Shown: positions 1-8,440 of the stretch, piece after piece | Layout: each line of letters begins with the position of its first letter | Position numbering within the stretch: the first letter of the stretch is position 1 | Source: Lachnoclostridium sp. | Lineage (GTDB): Bacteria; Bacillota; Clostridia; Lachnospirales; Lachnospiraceae | DNA length: 64,000 nucleotides | Direction of reading: 5' to 3' | Assembly (NCBI GenBank): GCA_023664665.1 | Contig: JAMPEY010000006.1 | Location: forward strand, 62,001-126,000 | Made by a program: the position numbers and the translations under genes | Notes under the pieces: model-generated | Database searches by the model: none | Told to the model about the DNA's origin: nothing | The model's input: only the letters and a program-made list of their open reading frames with translations

Positions 1-561
1 TGCGATGTGTCAGATTTCGGCGCCTGTGAGGAATTTATTCAGTCCGTTATCAAAGAGTATGGCCATTTGGACATTTTGGTCAACAATGCGGGAATTACCA
101 GAGACGGGCTTTTAATGAGAATGTCGGAGGAAGACTTTGATAAGGTTCTTGCTACCAATTTAAAAGGAGCCTTTCACTGCATCCGTTTCTGTTCCAGACA
201 GATGTTAAAGCAAAAGAGCGGGCGTATTATAAATCTCTCCTCCGTCTCCGGCGTAGCGGGCAATGCAGGACAGGCAAATTACTCCGCATCCAAGGCAGGA
301 GTCATCGGTCTTACCAAGGCGGCCGCAAAAGAGTTGGGCAGCAGACATATTACGGTAAATGCCATTGCGCCGGGATTTATCGAAACAGACATGACGGATG
401 TGCTGAATGACAGTGTCAAAGAGGAAGCGGTAAAGCAGATTCCTTTGGGATGCTTTGGCAAACCGGAGGATATAGCGCAGCTTGCGTTGTTTTTGGCATC
501 GGATAATGCGGCTTATATCACCGGACAGGTGATTCAGGTAGACGGCGGAATGGCGATGTAG
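1..561 (+). CDS. fabG: 3-oxoacyl-ACP reductase FabG, 5' end outside window
   Basis: NADPH-dependent reduction of 3-oxoacyl-ACP to 3-hydroxyacyl-ACP in FASII. The frame is open to the left edge (a CDVSDF-type segment lies at its very start), so the gene begins upstream and the N-terminal TGxxxGIG nucleotide-binding loop is not visible. What is present is typical of short-chain dehydrogenases: an NNAG motif, the catalytic Ser in SSVSG, the catalytic YSASK (YxxxK) and the C-terminal VDGGMAM end. It is followed after 81 bases by fabF, in the order known from streptococcal FASII clusters. Identity as FabG rather than another SDR rests on this context plus the well-conserved C-terminus. Confidence 0.95.
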   Translation, partial: CDVSDFGACEEFIQSVIKEYGHLDILVNNAGITRDGLLMRMSEEDFDKVLATNLKGAFHCIRFCSRQMLKQKSGRIINLSSVSGVAGNAGQANYSASKAGVIGLTKAAAKELGSRHITVNAIAPGFIETDMTDVLNDSVKEEAVKQIPLGCFGKPEDIAQLALFLASDNAAYITGQVIQVDGGMAM

Positions 562-642
562 GCAGTTTGCCTATGAATTGGCTGTTTGGTTTAAATGTTA
601 AAAAATGATTTGTGCTTTTGACAGAGCAGAAACGAGGTAGGT

Positions 643-1878
643 ATGAAAAGAAGAGTTGTGGTAACCGGAATGGGTGCAGTGACACCTATCGGCAACAATG
701 TGGAAGAATTTTGGAAAAGCGTTCGTGAGGGAAAGGTGGGAATTGCTCCCATTACCAAATTTGACACGGCGGAGTACAAGGTAAAGCTTGCGGCGGAGGT
801 AAAAGACTTTGATGCGAAGGAGCTTATGGACTTCAAGACGGCAAAGCGTATGGCGACCTTTTCCCAATATGCGGTAGTGGCGGCAAAGGAAGCTTTAGAG
901 CAGTCCGGTATCAATATGGAGAAGGAAGATGCTTTCCGCGTGGGCGTTATCATAGGTTCCGGCATCGGCGGATTGGATGTTATGGAGAGAGAGCACACAA
1001 GGCTTTTGGAAAAGGGACCTTCCCGTGTGAACACCCTGATGGTTCCCATGATGATTTGCAATATGGCGGCAGGCAATGTGGCGATTCAGCTTGGCTGCAA
1101 GGGAAAATGCACCAATGTGGTAACGGCATGTGCTACAGGAACCCACTGTATCGGGGATGCCTTTCGTGCAATCCAATATGGGGATGCGGATGTGGTATTT
1201 GCAGGAGGAGCGGAAAGTTCCATCACTCCTCTGGGGGTGTCCGGATTTACCTCGCTTACGGCATTGTCACAGGCAGAGGACCCCTTGCGTGCCTCCATTC
1301 CCTTTGATAAGGACAGAAACGGCTTTGTCATCGGCGAAGGCGCAGGCGTGGTGGTATTAGAGGAATTAGAGCATGCTTTGGCAAGAGGCGCTAAGATTTT
1401 AGCGGAAGTAGCAGGCTATGGAGCCACCTGCGATGCTTACCACATTACCTCTCCCATAGAGGATGGCAGCGGCGCCGCAAAGGCCATGAGCCTTGCAATG
1501 GAAGAGGCAGGCGTAAAACCTCAGGATGTAGAATATATTAATGCCCACGGAACCGGGACACACCACAATGACCTTTTTGAAACAAGAGCGATTAAAGCAG
1601 CCTTTGGAGAGGCAGCAGGCAAGGTAAAAATCAGTTCCACCAAGTCCATGATAGGACATCTTTTGGGAGCAGCAGGCGGAGTGGAATGCATCGCTTGCGT
1701 AAAGACCGTGGAGGAAGGTTTTATCCATCAGACCATGGGGACAAAGGAAACGGGCGAAGAGTGCGATTTGGACTATGTACTGGGAGCGCCCATAGAGCAG
1801 GAAGTCAACTATGCCCTCAGCAATTCTCTGGGATTCGGCGGACACAATGCTTCCCTGTTAATTAAGAGGTATAAATAA
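643..1878 (+). CDS. fabF: 3-oxoacyl-ACP synthase II FabF
   Basis: Condensing enzyme of FASII: decarboxylative condensation of malonyl-ACP with acyl-ACP. 411 residues, the usual length for the family. The thiolase-fold catalytic triad is visible: Cys163 in TACATGTH, His in NAHGTGT and His in GHLLGAAGG; the C-terminal NSLGFGGHN motif is also intact. The ATG at 643 is preceded by a GAGGTAGG ribosome site. It lies between fabG and accB in one direction with short gaps, so it is very probably cotranscribed with them. Confidence 0.97.
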   Translation: MKRRVVVTGMGAVTPIGNNVEEFWKSVREGKVGIAPITKFDTAEYKVKLAAEVKDFDAKELMDFKTAKRMATFSQYAVVAAKEALEQSGINMEKEDAFRVGVIIGSGIGGLDVMEREHTRLLEKGPSRVNTLMVPMMICNMAAGNVAIQLGCKGKCTNVVTACATGTHCIGDAFRAIQYGDADVVFAGGAESSITPLGVSGFTSLTALSQAEDPLRASIPFDKDRNGFVIGEGAGVVVLEELEHALARGAKILAEVAGYGATCDAYHITSPIEDGSGAAKAMSLAMEEAGVKPQDVEYINAHGTGTHHNDLFETRAIKAAFGEAAGKVKISSTKSMIGHLLGAAGGVECIACVKTVEEGFIHQTMGTKETGEECDLDYVLGAPIEQEVNYALSNSLGFGGHNASLLIKRYK

Positions 1879-1902
1879 CTTGAAGCATGAAAGGAGTGCG
1901 GC

Positions 1903-2415
1903 ATGGAATTTAATCAGGTATTAGAGTTAGTAAAGGTTGTGTCAGATTCCGAACTGACTGCATTTCAGTATGAGGAGGGTAATCAAAAGATTCTCATGCA
2001 GGCAGGAAATGTGGTGATGGCTCCGATGGCGGAAAATGAGATTGGCATGATGCAAAAAACTGCTGCAGAGGTGCAGGGCGGAAATGCAGACAGTGGCATC
2101 CATGAGGAGGACGGTGTAAAGGTCAGCGCAGGCGAAAGTGCCGGAAGCAGCGCAGAGGCTTCCGCAACCCGGGAAGAGGGCGGTACTTTAGTAAAATCAC
2201 CTTTGGTGGGCAGATTCTATGCGGCGCCCTCCGAAGATGCCGAGCCTTTTGTCAAGGTGGGTGATACTGTTAAAAAAGGCCAGGTGCTTGCCATAGTGGA
2301 AGCCATGAAGCTCATGAATGAGATAGAGAGCGAATATGACGGCGTGGTAGCGGAGATTCTGGCGGAAAACGGACAGGGCGTGGAGTACGGGCAGCCGCTG
2401 TTTTGTCTGCAATAA
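1903..2415 (+). CDS. accB: Biotin carboxyl carrier protein of acetyl-CoA carboxylase
   Basis: Carries the biotin that shuttles carboxyl groups between biotin carboxylase (accC) and carboxyltransferase (accDA). 170 residues. The N-terminal 35 residues are the helical dimer region, residues about 45-95 are a low-complexity Ala/Gly/Glu/Ser linker, and the C-terminal biotinyl domain ends the protein. Lys136 in EAMKLMNE is the biotinylation site. A strong AAAGGAG site precedes ATG 1903. The gene sits 24 bases after fabF. Confidence 0.96.
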   Translation: MEFNQVLELVKVVSDSELTAFQYEEGNQKILMQAGNVVMAPMAENEIGMMQKTAAEVQGGNADSGIHEEDGVKVSAGESAGSSAEASATREEGGTLVKSPLVGRFYAAPSEDAEPFVKVGDTVKKGQVLAIVEAMKLMNEIESEYDGVVAEILAENGQGVEYGQPLFCLQ

Positions 2416-2444
2416 AAATATAATGCGGAAAGGCATGGGTATTA

Positions 2445-2468
2445 GTGTGAAAAATGAATTTTTCACAT
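2445..2468. repeat. Perfect palindrome of the GTGTGAA...TTCACAY type
   Basis: GTGTGAAAAAT and ATTTTTCACAT face each other across two bases in the accB-fabZ gap. Other intergenic palindromes beginning GTGTGAA or GCGTGAA occur at 6345, 20135 and 52702. It could act as an RNA hairpin or a protein-binding site. It lacks the GC-rich stem of a terminator. Confidence 0.55.
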
Positions 2469-2506
2469 GGCGATTGGTGGCAAGCAGCGCAGAAATGAGG
2501 GATATT

Positions 2507-2932
2507 ATGAAGCTTGGAATCAAAGAAATTGAAGAGATTATTCCCCACAGACATCCTTTTCTCCTGATAGATTATATTGAGGATTATGAGCCGGGTGTCA
2601 GCGCAGTGGGATATAAATGCGTTTCTTACAGAGAGGAATTTTTTAAGGGACACTTTCCGAATGAACCTGTGATGCCGGGAGTCCTCACGGTGGAAGCTTT
2701 AGCGCAGGTAGGCGCGGTTGCAATATTGAGCGTTGAGGAAAATAAAGGGAAAACAGCTTATTTTGGCGGCATCAGCAAATGTCGTTTCAAAGGGAAAATT
2801 GTGCCGGGGGACAAGATAAAATTGGAAACCCGCATTATTAAGCAGAAAGGTCCCGTGGGCGTGGGCGAGGCAGTTGCCAGCGTGGACGGGAAAGTAGTGG
2901 TAAGCGCAGAGCTGACTTTTATTGTCTCATAA
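2507..2932 (+). CDS. fabZ: 3-hydroxyacyl-ACP dehydratase FabZ
   Basis: Hot-dog-fold dehydratase converting 3-hydroxyacyl-ACP to trans-2-enoyl-ACP. The frame is open back to ATG 2423, but ATG 2507 has a GAGGG ribosome site and gives 141 residues starting [18 protein letters not shown], the canonical FabZ start and length; the longer version would also read through the palindrome at 2445. Catalytic His49 lies in [11 protein letters not shown] and Glu63 in TVEALAQ. It sits between accB and accC, as in streptococcal FASII clusters. Confidence 0.95.
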   Translation: MKLGIKEIEEIIPHRHPFLLIDYIEDYEPGVSAVGYKCVSYREEFFKGHFPNEPVMPGVLTVEALAQVGAVAILSVEENKGKTAYFGGISKCRFKGKIVPGDKIKLETRIIKQKGPVGVGEAVASVDGKVVVSAELTFIVS

Positions 2933-2956
2933 CGCTTATGCGGCAGAATGAGAGGA
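2933..2956 (+). repeat. Hairpin-plus-ribosome-site repeat, degenerate copy
   Basis: Starts directly after the fabZ stop: CGCTTATGCGGCAGAATGAGAGGA. It matches the copies at 20788 and 56524, whose form is CCGC-TTRC-GCGG-YGGAATGAGAGGA. Here the GAGAGGA is about 90 bases from the accC start, so it does not serve as that gene's ribosome site. The following bases hold further small inverted repeats (AAAACG/CGTTTT). Confidence 0.6.
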
Positions 2957-3047
2957 AAAACGAATCCCTTCGTTTTGCGAGTATTGTGCCTACGCAATGC
3001 GTAAAATACGCGTGAAAGTTCGCAGATTATGGAAAGGCATGGTTATT

Positions 3048-4400
3048 ATGGAAGAACAGGAACATAGGATTCAAAAGGTTTTGATTGCAAACAGAGGCGA
3101 GATAGCGGTAAGGATTATCCGTGCCTGCAGGGAGATGGGCATTCAGACGGTTGCCGTCTATTCCGAGGCGGATAAAGAGGCGCTCCACACGCAGTTGGCG
3201 GATGAGGCTGTCTGCATCGGACCGGCACAGTCTTCGGAAAGCTATCTCAATATGCAAAGCATTATCAGCGCAACTGTGATATCCGGCGCGGATGCCATTC
3301 ATCCGGGCTTTGGCTTTTTATCGGAAAATGCCAAATTTGCAGAACTTTGCGAACAGTGCAATGTTATTTTTATCGGTCCAAAGTCCGATGTAATACGGAA
3401 ATTAGGGAACAAGTCAGAAGCCAGAAAAACTATGATTCAGGCTGGGGTTCCTGTGATTCCGGGAAGTGAGGGCACCATATCCGATGTGGCGGAGGGCTTA
3501 AAGCTTGCAGAGGAAATCGGATACCCCGTGATTGTCAAAGCGGCTCTTGGAGGCGGAGGCAAGGGAATGCGTGTAGCTTCTTCAAAGGAGGAGTTTGAAC
3601 AGGCGTTTCTTACCGCAAAGAAGGAAGCGGAAATGGCATTTGGGGATGGCTCCCTGTATTTAGAGCATTATGTGGAAAATCCCAGACATATTGAATTTCA
3701 GATTTTGGCGGATAAATATGGCAATGTGATTCATTTGGGAGAGAGGGACTGTTCCATTCAGAGAAACCACCAGAAAATGATAGAAGAAGCTCCCTCCATG
3801 GCACTCACCGAAGAGCTTCGGGAGAAGATGGGGCAGGTAGCTGTGCGCGCAGCCAAGGCGGCAGGCTATGAGAATGCCGGAACCATAGAATTTTTATTGG
3901 AAAAAAACGGCAGTTTTTATTTTATGGAAATGAATACCCGCATTCAGGTGGAGCATCCTGTGACCGAGTGGGTTACGGGCATCGACCTTATTAAAGGCCA
4001 GCTTCGCATTGCGATGGGAAAGAAGCTTACATACAGACAGGAAGACATCCATATTCAGGGGCATGCCATTGAGTGCCGGATCAATGCGGAGAATCCGGCA
4101 AAGCATTTTATGCCTTCACCGGGCACTATTACCGATATGTATCTGCCGGGAGGAAAAGGGGTTCGGGTGGATTCCGCCATTTACAGCGGTTATACCGTTC
4201 CGCCTTATTACGATTCCATGCTGGCAAAGCTGATTGTCTATGCCGCGAGCAGAAAAGAAGCTATCAAAAAGATGAGGAGCGCACTGGGCGAGGTTATCAT
4301 TGAGGGTATTGACACCAATGTGGATTATCTTTATGAAATCCTGAAGCATCCGGATTACATTGAAGGAAATGTAGACATTAATTTTATCGAAAATTTGTAA
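3048..4400 (+). CDS. accC: Biotin carboxylase subunit of acetyl-CoA carboxylase
   Basis: ATP-dependent carboxylation of biotin on AccB. The start at ATG 3048 ([18 protein letters not shown]) is chosen because GGAAAGG lies 11 bases upstream; the in-frame ATGs at 2997 and 3039 are poorly placed. About 450 residues, the family norm. The N-terminal domain shows [15 protein letters not shown], the ATP-grasp domain has the glycine loop [13 protein letters not shown], and the active site region includes [12 protein letters not shown]. It is separated from accDA by a 128-base structured gap. Confidence 0.97.
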   Translation: MEEQEHRIQKVLIANRGEIAVRIIRACREMGIQTVAVYSEADKEALHTQLADEAVCIGPAQSSESYLNMQSIISATVISGADAIHPGFGFLSENAKFAELCEQCNVIFIGPKSDVIRKLGNKSEARKTMIQAGVPVIPGSEGTISDVAEGLKLAEEIGYPVIVKAALGGGGKGMRVASSKEEFEQAFLTAKKEAEMAFGDGSLYLEHYVENPRHIEFQILADKYGNVIHLGERDCSIQRNHQKMIEEAPSMALTEELREKMGQVAVRAAKAAGYENAGTIEFLLEKNGSFYFMEMNTRIQVEHPVTEWVTGIDLIKGQLRIAMGKKLTYRQEDIHIQGHAIECRINAENPAKHFMPSPGTITDMYLPGGKGVRVDSAIYSGYTVPPYYDSMLAKLIVYAASRKEAIKKMRSALGEVIIEGIDTNVDYLYEILKHPDYIEGNVDINFIENL

Positions 4401-4440
4401 CATGGGTATTTTTCATCCGAATTTAAGATTCCGCAAAATT

Positions 4441-4514
4441 GGCTATTTGTTCCTGAGCGAAAACAAACAGCCTTGATGGCAGACGAAAACCGCTTTCGCA
4501 ACAAGTCGCTCAGA
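4441..4514 (+). other. Structured RNA segment in the accC-accDA gap
   Basis: GGCTATTTGTT (4441-4451) pairs with AACAAACAGCC (4462-4472) with one mismatch. CTGAGCG (4454-4460) can alternatively pair with CGCTCAG (4508-4514). The two pairings overlap and so exclude each other in part, as in attenuators. No T-run follows. The accDA ATG at 4529 lies just downstream, so an effect on accDA translation is possible, but that is inference. Confidence 0.45.
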
Positions 4515-4528
4515 AATGGGGTATTAGG

Positions 4529-6343
4529 ATGAATCTTTCCAAAATGTTCAAGAAGACCAAGGATAATTATATACCGTTAAGGAGTACAGAGTCCCGCAGA
4601 GAAGAAAGCCATCCGGAAGTGCCGGAGGGACTTGTGCGCAAATGCAACAAGTGTGGAAAAGCAATTTTTACCAATGAGGTAAAGAGTAATTATTATATTT
4701 GCCCCCAATGCGGAGGATATTTCCGAATGCATGCTTTTGCCAGAATCCGCATGATAACGGAGCCGGATTCCTTTGAGGAATGGGATACGGGGATGCAGAC
4801 GAAGAATCCCCTGCAGTACAAGGGATATGAAGAGAAGCTTGCAGCCCTCAGGGAAAAAACAAAATTGGATGAATCCGTTATCACGGGAAAAGGAAAGATT
4901 GGCAGCCAGAATGCGGTGATAGCGGTTATGGACGGCAGATTTCTCATGGCGAGCATGGGCGAGGTGACAGGAGAAAAGATTGCCCGTGCCGTGGAGCGCG
5001 CCACCAAGGAGAAGCTGCCCGTTATTATTTTCACCTGCTCGGGGGGAGCCAGAATGCAGGAGGGAATCACTTCCCTTATGCAGATGGCAAAAACCTCGGC
5101 GGCATTAAAGCGCCACAGCGATGCGGGACTGCTTTATATTACCGTATTGACTGACCCCACCACAGGAGGGGTTACGGCAAGCTTTGCCATGCTGGGAGAT
5201 ATTATTTTAGCGGAGCCCAAGGCGCTCATCGGCTTTGCGGGGCCGAGGGTGATTGAACAGACCATCGGACAGAAGCTGCCCAAGGGCTTCCAGCGCTCGG
5301 AATTTCTGTTAGAGCATGGATTTGTGGATGCTATAGTGGAAAGAAGCAAATTAAAGGAAACCTTGCGGAAAATACTAGAGTTTCACAGTTTGGAAAAGGC
5401 GGGGACGGTTCAAGGGGACGGCGTTTCTTCGGAAAATTCAGCATCTTCGGAAGAAAACTCTAATAGTTCCAAGAATGCGGCTGTGGAAGCAGGTCCTGAC
5501 GGCGCAAAGGATGAGGCTGGGAAAACGCCTTTGGCAGGGAAGTCTCTTTCTGCAGGCAAATCCTTATCTGCCTGGGAGAGGGTTACGATGTCACGCAGGC
5601 AGGACAGACCTGTGGGAACAGATTATATAAAGGTTCTTTTTGAGGATTTTACGGAATTTCACGGCGACCGCTATTTTGCGGATGATCAGGCAATTATCAG
5701 CGGAATCGCTTATTTTAACGGAATGCCTGTGACGGTGATTGCGCAGGCAAAGGGTAAAAATACCAAGGAAAACATTGCCCGTAATTTCGGGATGCCGTCG
5801 CCGGAGGGCTACCGCAAGGCGCTTCGTCTGATGAAGCAGGCGGAGAAATTCCGCCGTCCGGTTATCTGTTTTGTGGATACGCCGGGAGCTTTCTGTGGTC
5901 TGGAAGCGGAAGAGAGAGGACAGGGCGAAGCCATTGCCCGGAATCTTTATGAGATGTCCGCCTTGAAAACTCCCATTTTATCTCTTGTAATCGGCGAAGG
6001 CGGCAGCGGGGGCGCCCTTGCCATGGCAACTGCCGATGAGGTGTGGATGATGGAAAATTCCGTGTATTCCATTCTTTCACCCGAAGGTTATGCGGCGATT
6101 TTGTGGAAGGACAGCACAAGGGCAAAGGAGGCGGCACAGGTTATGAAAATGACGGCTGTAGACTTGAAAGAAGCAGGCATTGTGGAAGAGGTCTTTCCCG
6201 AGCCGGAAAGCTTTACCGAGGAAACTCTTTCGCAGGCGGCGGAAGCAATCAAAGTAAAGATGGCGGAATTTTTGCAGACCTATAGCAAGATGCCGCAGGA
6301 GGAACTGGTGGAGAGGCGTTACCGGAGATTTCGGAATATGTAA
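4529..6343 (+). CDS. accDA: Fused acetyl-CoA carboxylase carboxyltransferase beta-alpha (AccD-AccA)
   Basis: Transfers the carboxyl group from carboxybiotin to acetyl-CoA, giving malonyl-CoA. Normally two proteins; here one 604-residue frame. Residues about 35-295 are AccD, with the zinc ribbon Cys39, Cys42, Cys58 and Cys61 and the crotonase-fold segment around SGGARMQEG and [11 protein letters not shown]. Residues about 296-350 are a Ser/Ala/Lys/Gly-rich linker holding short repeats of the form [12 protein letters not shown]. Residues about 350-604 are AccA, with VDTPGAF and [20 protein letters not shown] ribosome site precedes the ATG. The end carries the repeat at 6345. Confidence 0.95.
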   Translation: MNLSKMFKKTKDNYIPLRSTESRREESHPEVPEGLVRKCNKCGKAIFTNEVKSNYYICPQCGGYFRMHAFARIRMITEPDSFEEWDTGMQTKNPLQYKGYEEKLAALREKTKLDESVITGKGKIGSQNAVIAVMDGRFLMASMGEVTGEKIARAVERATKEKLPVIIFTCSGGARMQEGITSLMQMAKTSAALKRHSDAGLLYITVLTDPTTGGVTASFAMLGDIILAEPKALIGFAGPRVIEQTIGQKLPKGFQRSEFLLEHGFVDAIVERSKLKETLRKILEFHSLEKAGTVQGDGVSSENSASSEENSNSSKNAAVEAGPDGAKDEAGKTPLAGKSLSAGKSLSAWERVTMSRRQDRPVGTDYIKVLFEDFTEFHGDRYFADDQAIISGIAYFNGMPVTVIAQAKGKNTKENIARNFGMPSPEGYRKALRLMKQAEKFRRPVICFVDTPGAFCGLEAEERGQGEAIARNLYEMSALKTPILSLVIGEGGSGGALAMATADEVWMMENSVYSILSPEGYAAILWKDSTRAKEAAQVMKMTAVDLKEAGIVEEVFPEPESFTEETLSQAAEAIKVKMAEFLQTYSKMPQEELVERRYRRFRNM

Positions 6344-6344
6344 A

Positions 6345-6432
6345 GTGTGAAGAGATTTTCTAAGGCGTCTTAGAAACGCCGCCTAAGAAAATCTAAAGCT
6401 TCACACGGAAGAACGCAAAACCAGCGTTCTTC
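6345..6432. repeat. Two-hairpin intergenic repeat, copy 1
   Basis: Starts two bases after the accDA stop. The first stem pairs GTGTGAAG (6345-6352) with CTTCACAC (6399-6406), extended by AGATTTTCT with AGAAAATCT and GGCGT with ACGCC. The second stem pairs GAAGAACGC (6408-6416) with GCGTTCTTC (6424-6432). Copy 2 at 20135 has the same architecture with GCGTGAAG/CTTCACGC, a change on both arms that keeps pairing. This argues for a functional RNA or mobile palindromic unit. No T-run follows, so it is not a standard terminator. Confidence 0.8.
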
Positions 6433-6484
6433 TTGTTGGTTGTGCCATGCGCAGCAGTACCGCAAACAGAAGGGAGACATACAA

Positions 6485-7600
6485 ATGAGATACGAACCGT
6501 TGCAAATAGGCGATATGACGGCAGAGATTCCCATTATCCAAGGCGGGATGGGAGTGGGCATCAGTCTGGGAAATCTGGCGGGAGCCGTGGCAAAGGAAGG
6601 CGCTGTGGGCATTATTTCCGCCGCCCAGATAGGTTACAGGGAGCCGGATTTTGAGCAAAATCCCAAGGAATGCAATCTGCGCGCCATTGAGAAAGAATAT
6701 AAAAAAGCAAAGGAAAAAGCGCAGGGTCACGGCATTGTAGGGTTTAATATTATGGTGGCGCTGCGCTATTATGAGGAATATGTGAAAAAATCAGTGGAGG
6801 CGGGAGCCGATTTGATTATATCCGGCGCAGGGCTTCCCATAGATTTGCCTAAATATGTGGAAAATTCGGATACAAAAATCGCTCCCATTGTATCTTCCGA
6901 GAAGTCGGCGAGAGTGATTTTGAAATATTGGGATAAGAAATACCATCGGACGGCGGATTTAGTGGTGATTGAGGGACCCAAGGCAGGCGGTCATCTGGGA
7001 TTTACCAAGGAGCAATTGGATTTTTATGAACGGGGGTTCTATGAACGGGGGTTCTATGAACAGGCGCAGAGGAAAGATAGCGCTTATGATGAGGAAATCA
7101 AGAAAATCTGCAGGGTGGTGCAGGAATATGCCGAAATGTATCACTGCAGCATTCCTGTAGTGGCAGCGGGCGGCATTGACACCCCCCGGGAAATGGCGAG
7201 GGTAATGTCTCTCGGTGTGCAGGGCGTGCAGATTGCAAGCCGCTTTGTCACTACGAAGGAGTGCGATGCGGATATAAATTACAAAATGGCATATATTCAT
7301 GCGCGAAAAGAGGATATCTGTATTGTAAAGAGTCCTGTGGGCATGCCCGGACGAGCCATCAAAAATATTTTTATGGAACGCGTTATGTCGGGGGAGAAGA
7401 TTCCTCCCAAGAAATGCCTTGGATGCCTGCAAAAATGTAATCCGAAAGAAATTCCCTATTGCATTACGGAGGCGCTTATTCATGCGGCGAAAGGGGAGAT
7501 AAAAGAGGCATTGCTTTTTTGCGGCGCCAACGCCTATAAGGCAGATTCTATTCAAACGGTAAAAGAAGTGATTGATTGTTTCATGGATGTTCGGGTATAA
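6485..7600 (+). CDS. FabK/nitronate monooxygenase-family FMN protein
   Basis: TIM-barrel flavoprotein of the 2-nitropropane dioxygenase superfamily, which contains enoyl-ACP reductase II (FabK) and nitronate monooxygenases. ATG 6485 follows AGAAGGGAGA and gives 371 residues. Visible motifs are PIIQGGMGVGISLG near the start, GPKAGGHLGF, and AAGGIDTPREMARVMSLGVQGVQ in the phosphate-binding half. It is longer than typical FabK and has a C-terminal Cys cluster (CLGCLQKCNPKEIPYC). Position at the end of the FASII operon favours a role as enoyl reductase, but the sequence does not decide this. A 15-base tandem duplication near 7028-7057 encodes FYERG twice. Confidence 0.75.
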   Translation: MRYEPLQIGDMTAEIPIIQGGMGVGISLGNLAGAVAKEGAVGIISAAQIGYREPDFEQNPKECNLRAIEKEYKKAKEKAQGHGIVGFNIMVALRYYEEYVKKSVEAGADLIISGAGLPIDLPKYVENSDTKIAPIVSSEKSARVILKYWDKKYHRTADLVVIEGPKAGGHLGFTKEQLDFYERGFYERGFYEQAQRKDSAYDEEIKKICRVVQEYAEMYHCSIPVVAAGGIDTPREMARVMSLGVQGVQIASRFVTTKECDADINYKMAYIHARKEDICIVKSPVGMPGRAIKNIFMERVMSGEKIPPKKCLGCLQKCNPKEIPYCITEALIHAAKGEIKEALLFCGANAYKADSIQTVKEVIDCFMDVRV

Positions 7601-7774
7601 TAAGTTTGATGGTTTGCGAAGCAGCTCCTGTTGCAGAGTGTCGTTGTACAGGTTGCACATTCCGCCGCAGACGCACTCTCGCTTTGGCTGCTTGCGGAAT
7701 ACATAATCTGCACAACTCGATATAGGAAAGATAATGCCTAGGATATAATTTATAAAGTAAGGATGTGAATTTTT

Positions 7775-8215
7775 ATGGATATCCATAGTACAGTAAACGA
7801 AGTGCTGGTAAATCTGTTCCACCAGATCTGGAAAGTGGAAGAAGCTGCGCTGATAACAGATGAATACAGGGATATTACTGTCAACGATATGCATATTATT
7901 GAGGCAGTAGGACTCGGACAGGGAAATAACATGTCAACGATTGCCAGAAAATTGAATATTACCGTGGGATCGCTTACGACTTCCATGAATAACCTTGTGC
8001 TGAAAGAGTATGTTATAAGGGAGCGCAGCGAAGAGGACCGTAGGGTGGTGAACATCCGGCTGACCCCAAAAGGGGAGCGGGCATACAGGCATCATGAGGC
8101 GTTCCATGAACAGATGGCAAATGCCGCGCTGCAAAGTTTGTCCCAAGAGGAAATTCCGGTATTGGCGAACACCCTGCAGAACCTTTTGGGATTTTTTTAC
8201 CAATATGAAAAGTAG
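7775..8215 (+). CDS. MarR-family regulator, possibly FabT-like
   Basis: 146-residue winged-helix repressor. The core has the recognition region MSTIARKLNITVGSLTTSMNNL, the wing RERSEEDRRVVNIRLTPKG and helical dimerisation ends. AAGGATG precedes ATG 7775. It is 174 bases after the flavoprotein gene, and the gap has an AT-rich stretch near 7725-7760 that may hold a promoter. In streptococci and relatives a MarR protein, FabT, controls the FASII operon. Location here at the operon's end makes the same job likely by inference, though no operator is visible because the operon promoter lies outside the window. Confidence 0.8.
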   Translation: MDIHSTVNEVLVNLFHQIWKVEEAALITDEYRDITVNDMHIIEAVGLGQGNNMSTIARKLNITVGSLTTSMNNLVLKEYVIRERSEEDRRVVNIRLTPKGERAYRHHEAFHEQMANAALQSLSQEEIPVLANTLQNLLGFFYQYEK

Positions 8216-8218
8216 TAT

Positions 8219-8254
8219 CAGAGCCGGGAATGTGAGATTCCCGGCTCTGTTTTT
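8219..8254 (+). terminator. Rho-independent terminator after the marR gene
   Basis: CAGAGCCGGGAAT (8219-8231) pairs perfectly with ATTCCCGGCTCTG (8237-8249), followed by TTTTT. It ends the FASII-marR transcription unit. Confidence 0.93.
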
Positions 8255-8314
8255 CCCATTGACTGCGGGGGCTTTGGGAACATGAGAAATTTTGCTTCTT
8301 ACCGAAATTACCTC

Positions 8315-8343
8315 TTGCATTTTTCGGATAACCCTACTATAAT
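8315..8343 (+). promoter_or_regulatory. Sigma-A promoter of nrdDG
   Basis: TTGCAT (8315-8320), a 17-base spacer and TATAAT (8338-8343). Transcription would start near 8350, inside the first NrdR box. Confidence 0.8.
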
Positions 8344-8347
8344 GAAA

Positions 8348-8395
8348 ATACAATATATAGATATGATGCGCCTAACAGGACACAAAATATTGTAA
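8348..8395 (+). promoter_or_regulatory. Tandem NrdR boxes
   Basis: ATACAATATATAGATA (8348-8363) and ACACAAAATATTGTAA (8380-8395) resemble the NrdR consensus ACACWATATWTWGTGT. They are 32 bases apart centre to centre, i.e. three helical turns, as known for NrdR pairs. They cover the start site of the promoter at 8315, so repression of nrdDG by NrdR at high dATP is the expected control. The nrdR gene itself is not in the window. Confidence 0.8.
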
Positions 8396-8440
8396 TCATA
8401 TTGAAAATAATGGGTCAGGCAAAGAGGGATGGAGGTTTTT

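Noticed and set aside
591..1076. Minus-strand frames opposite fabF
   Set aside because: These are shadow frames with atypical composition opposite a well-conserved gene.
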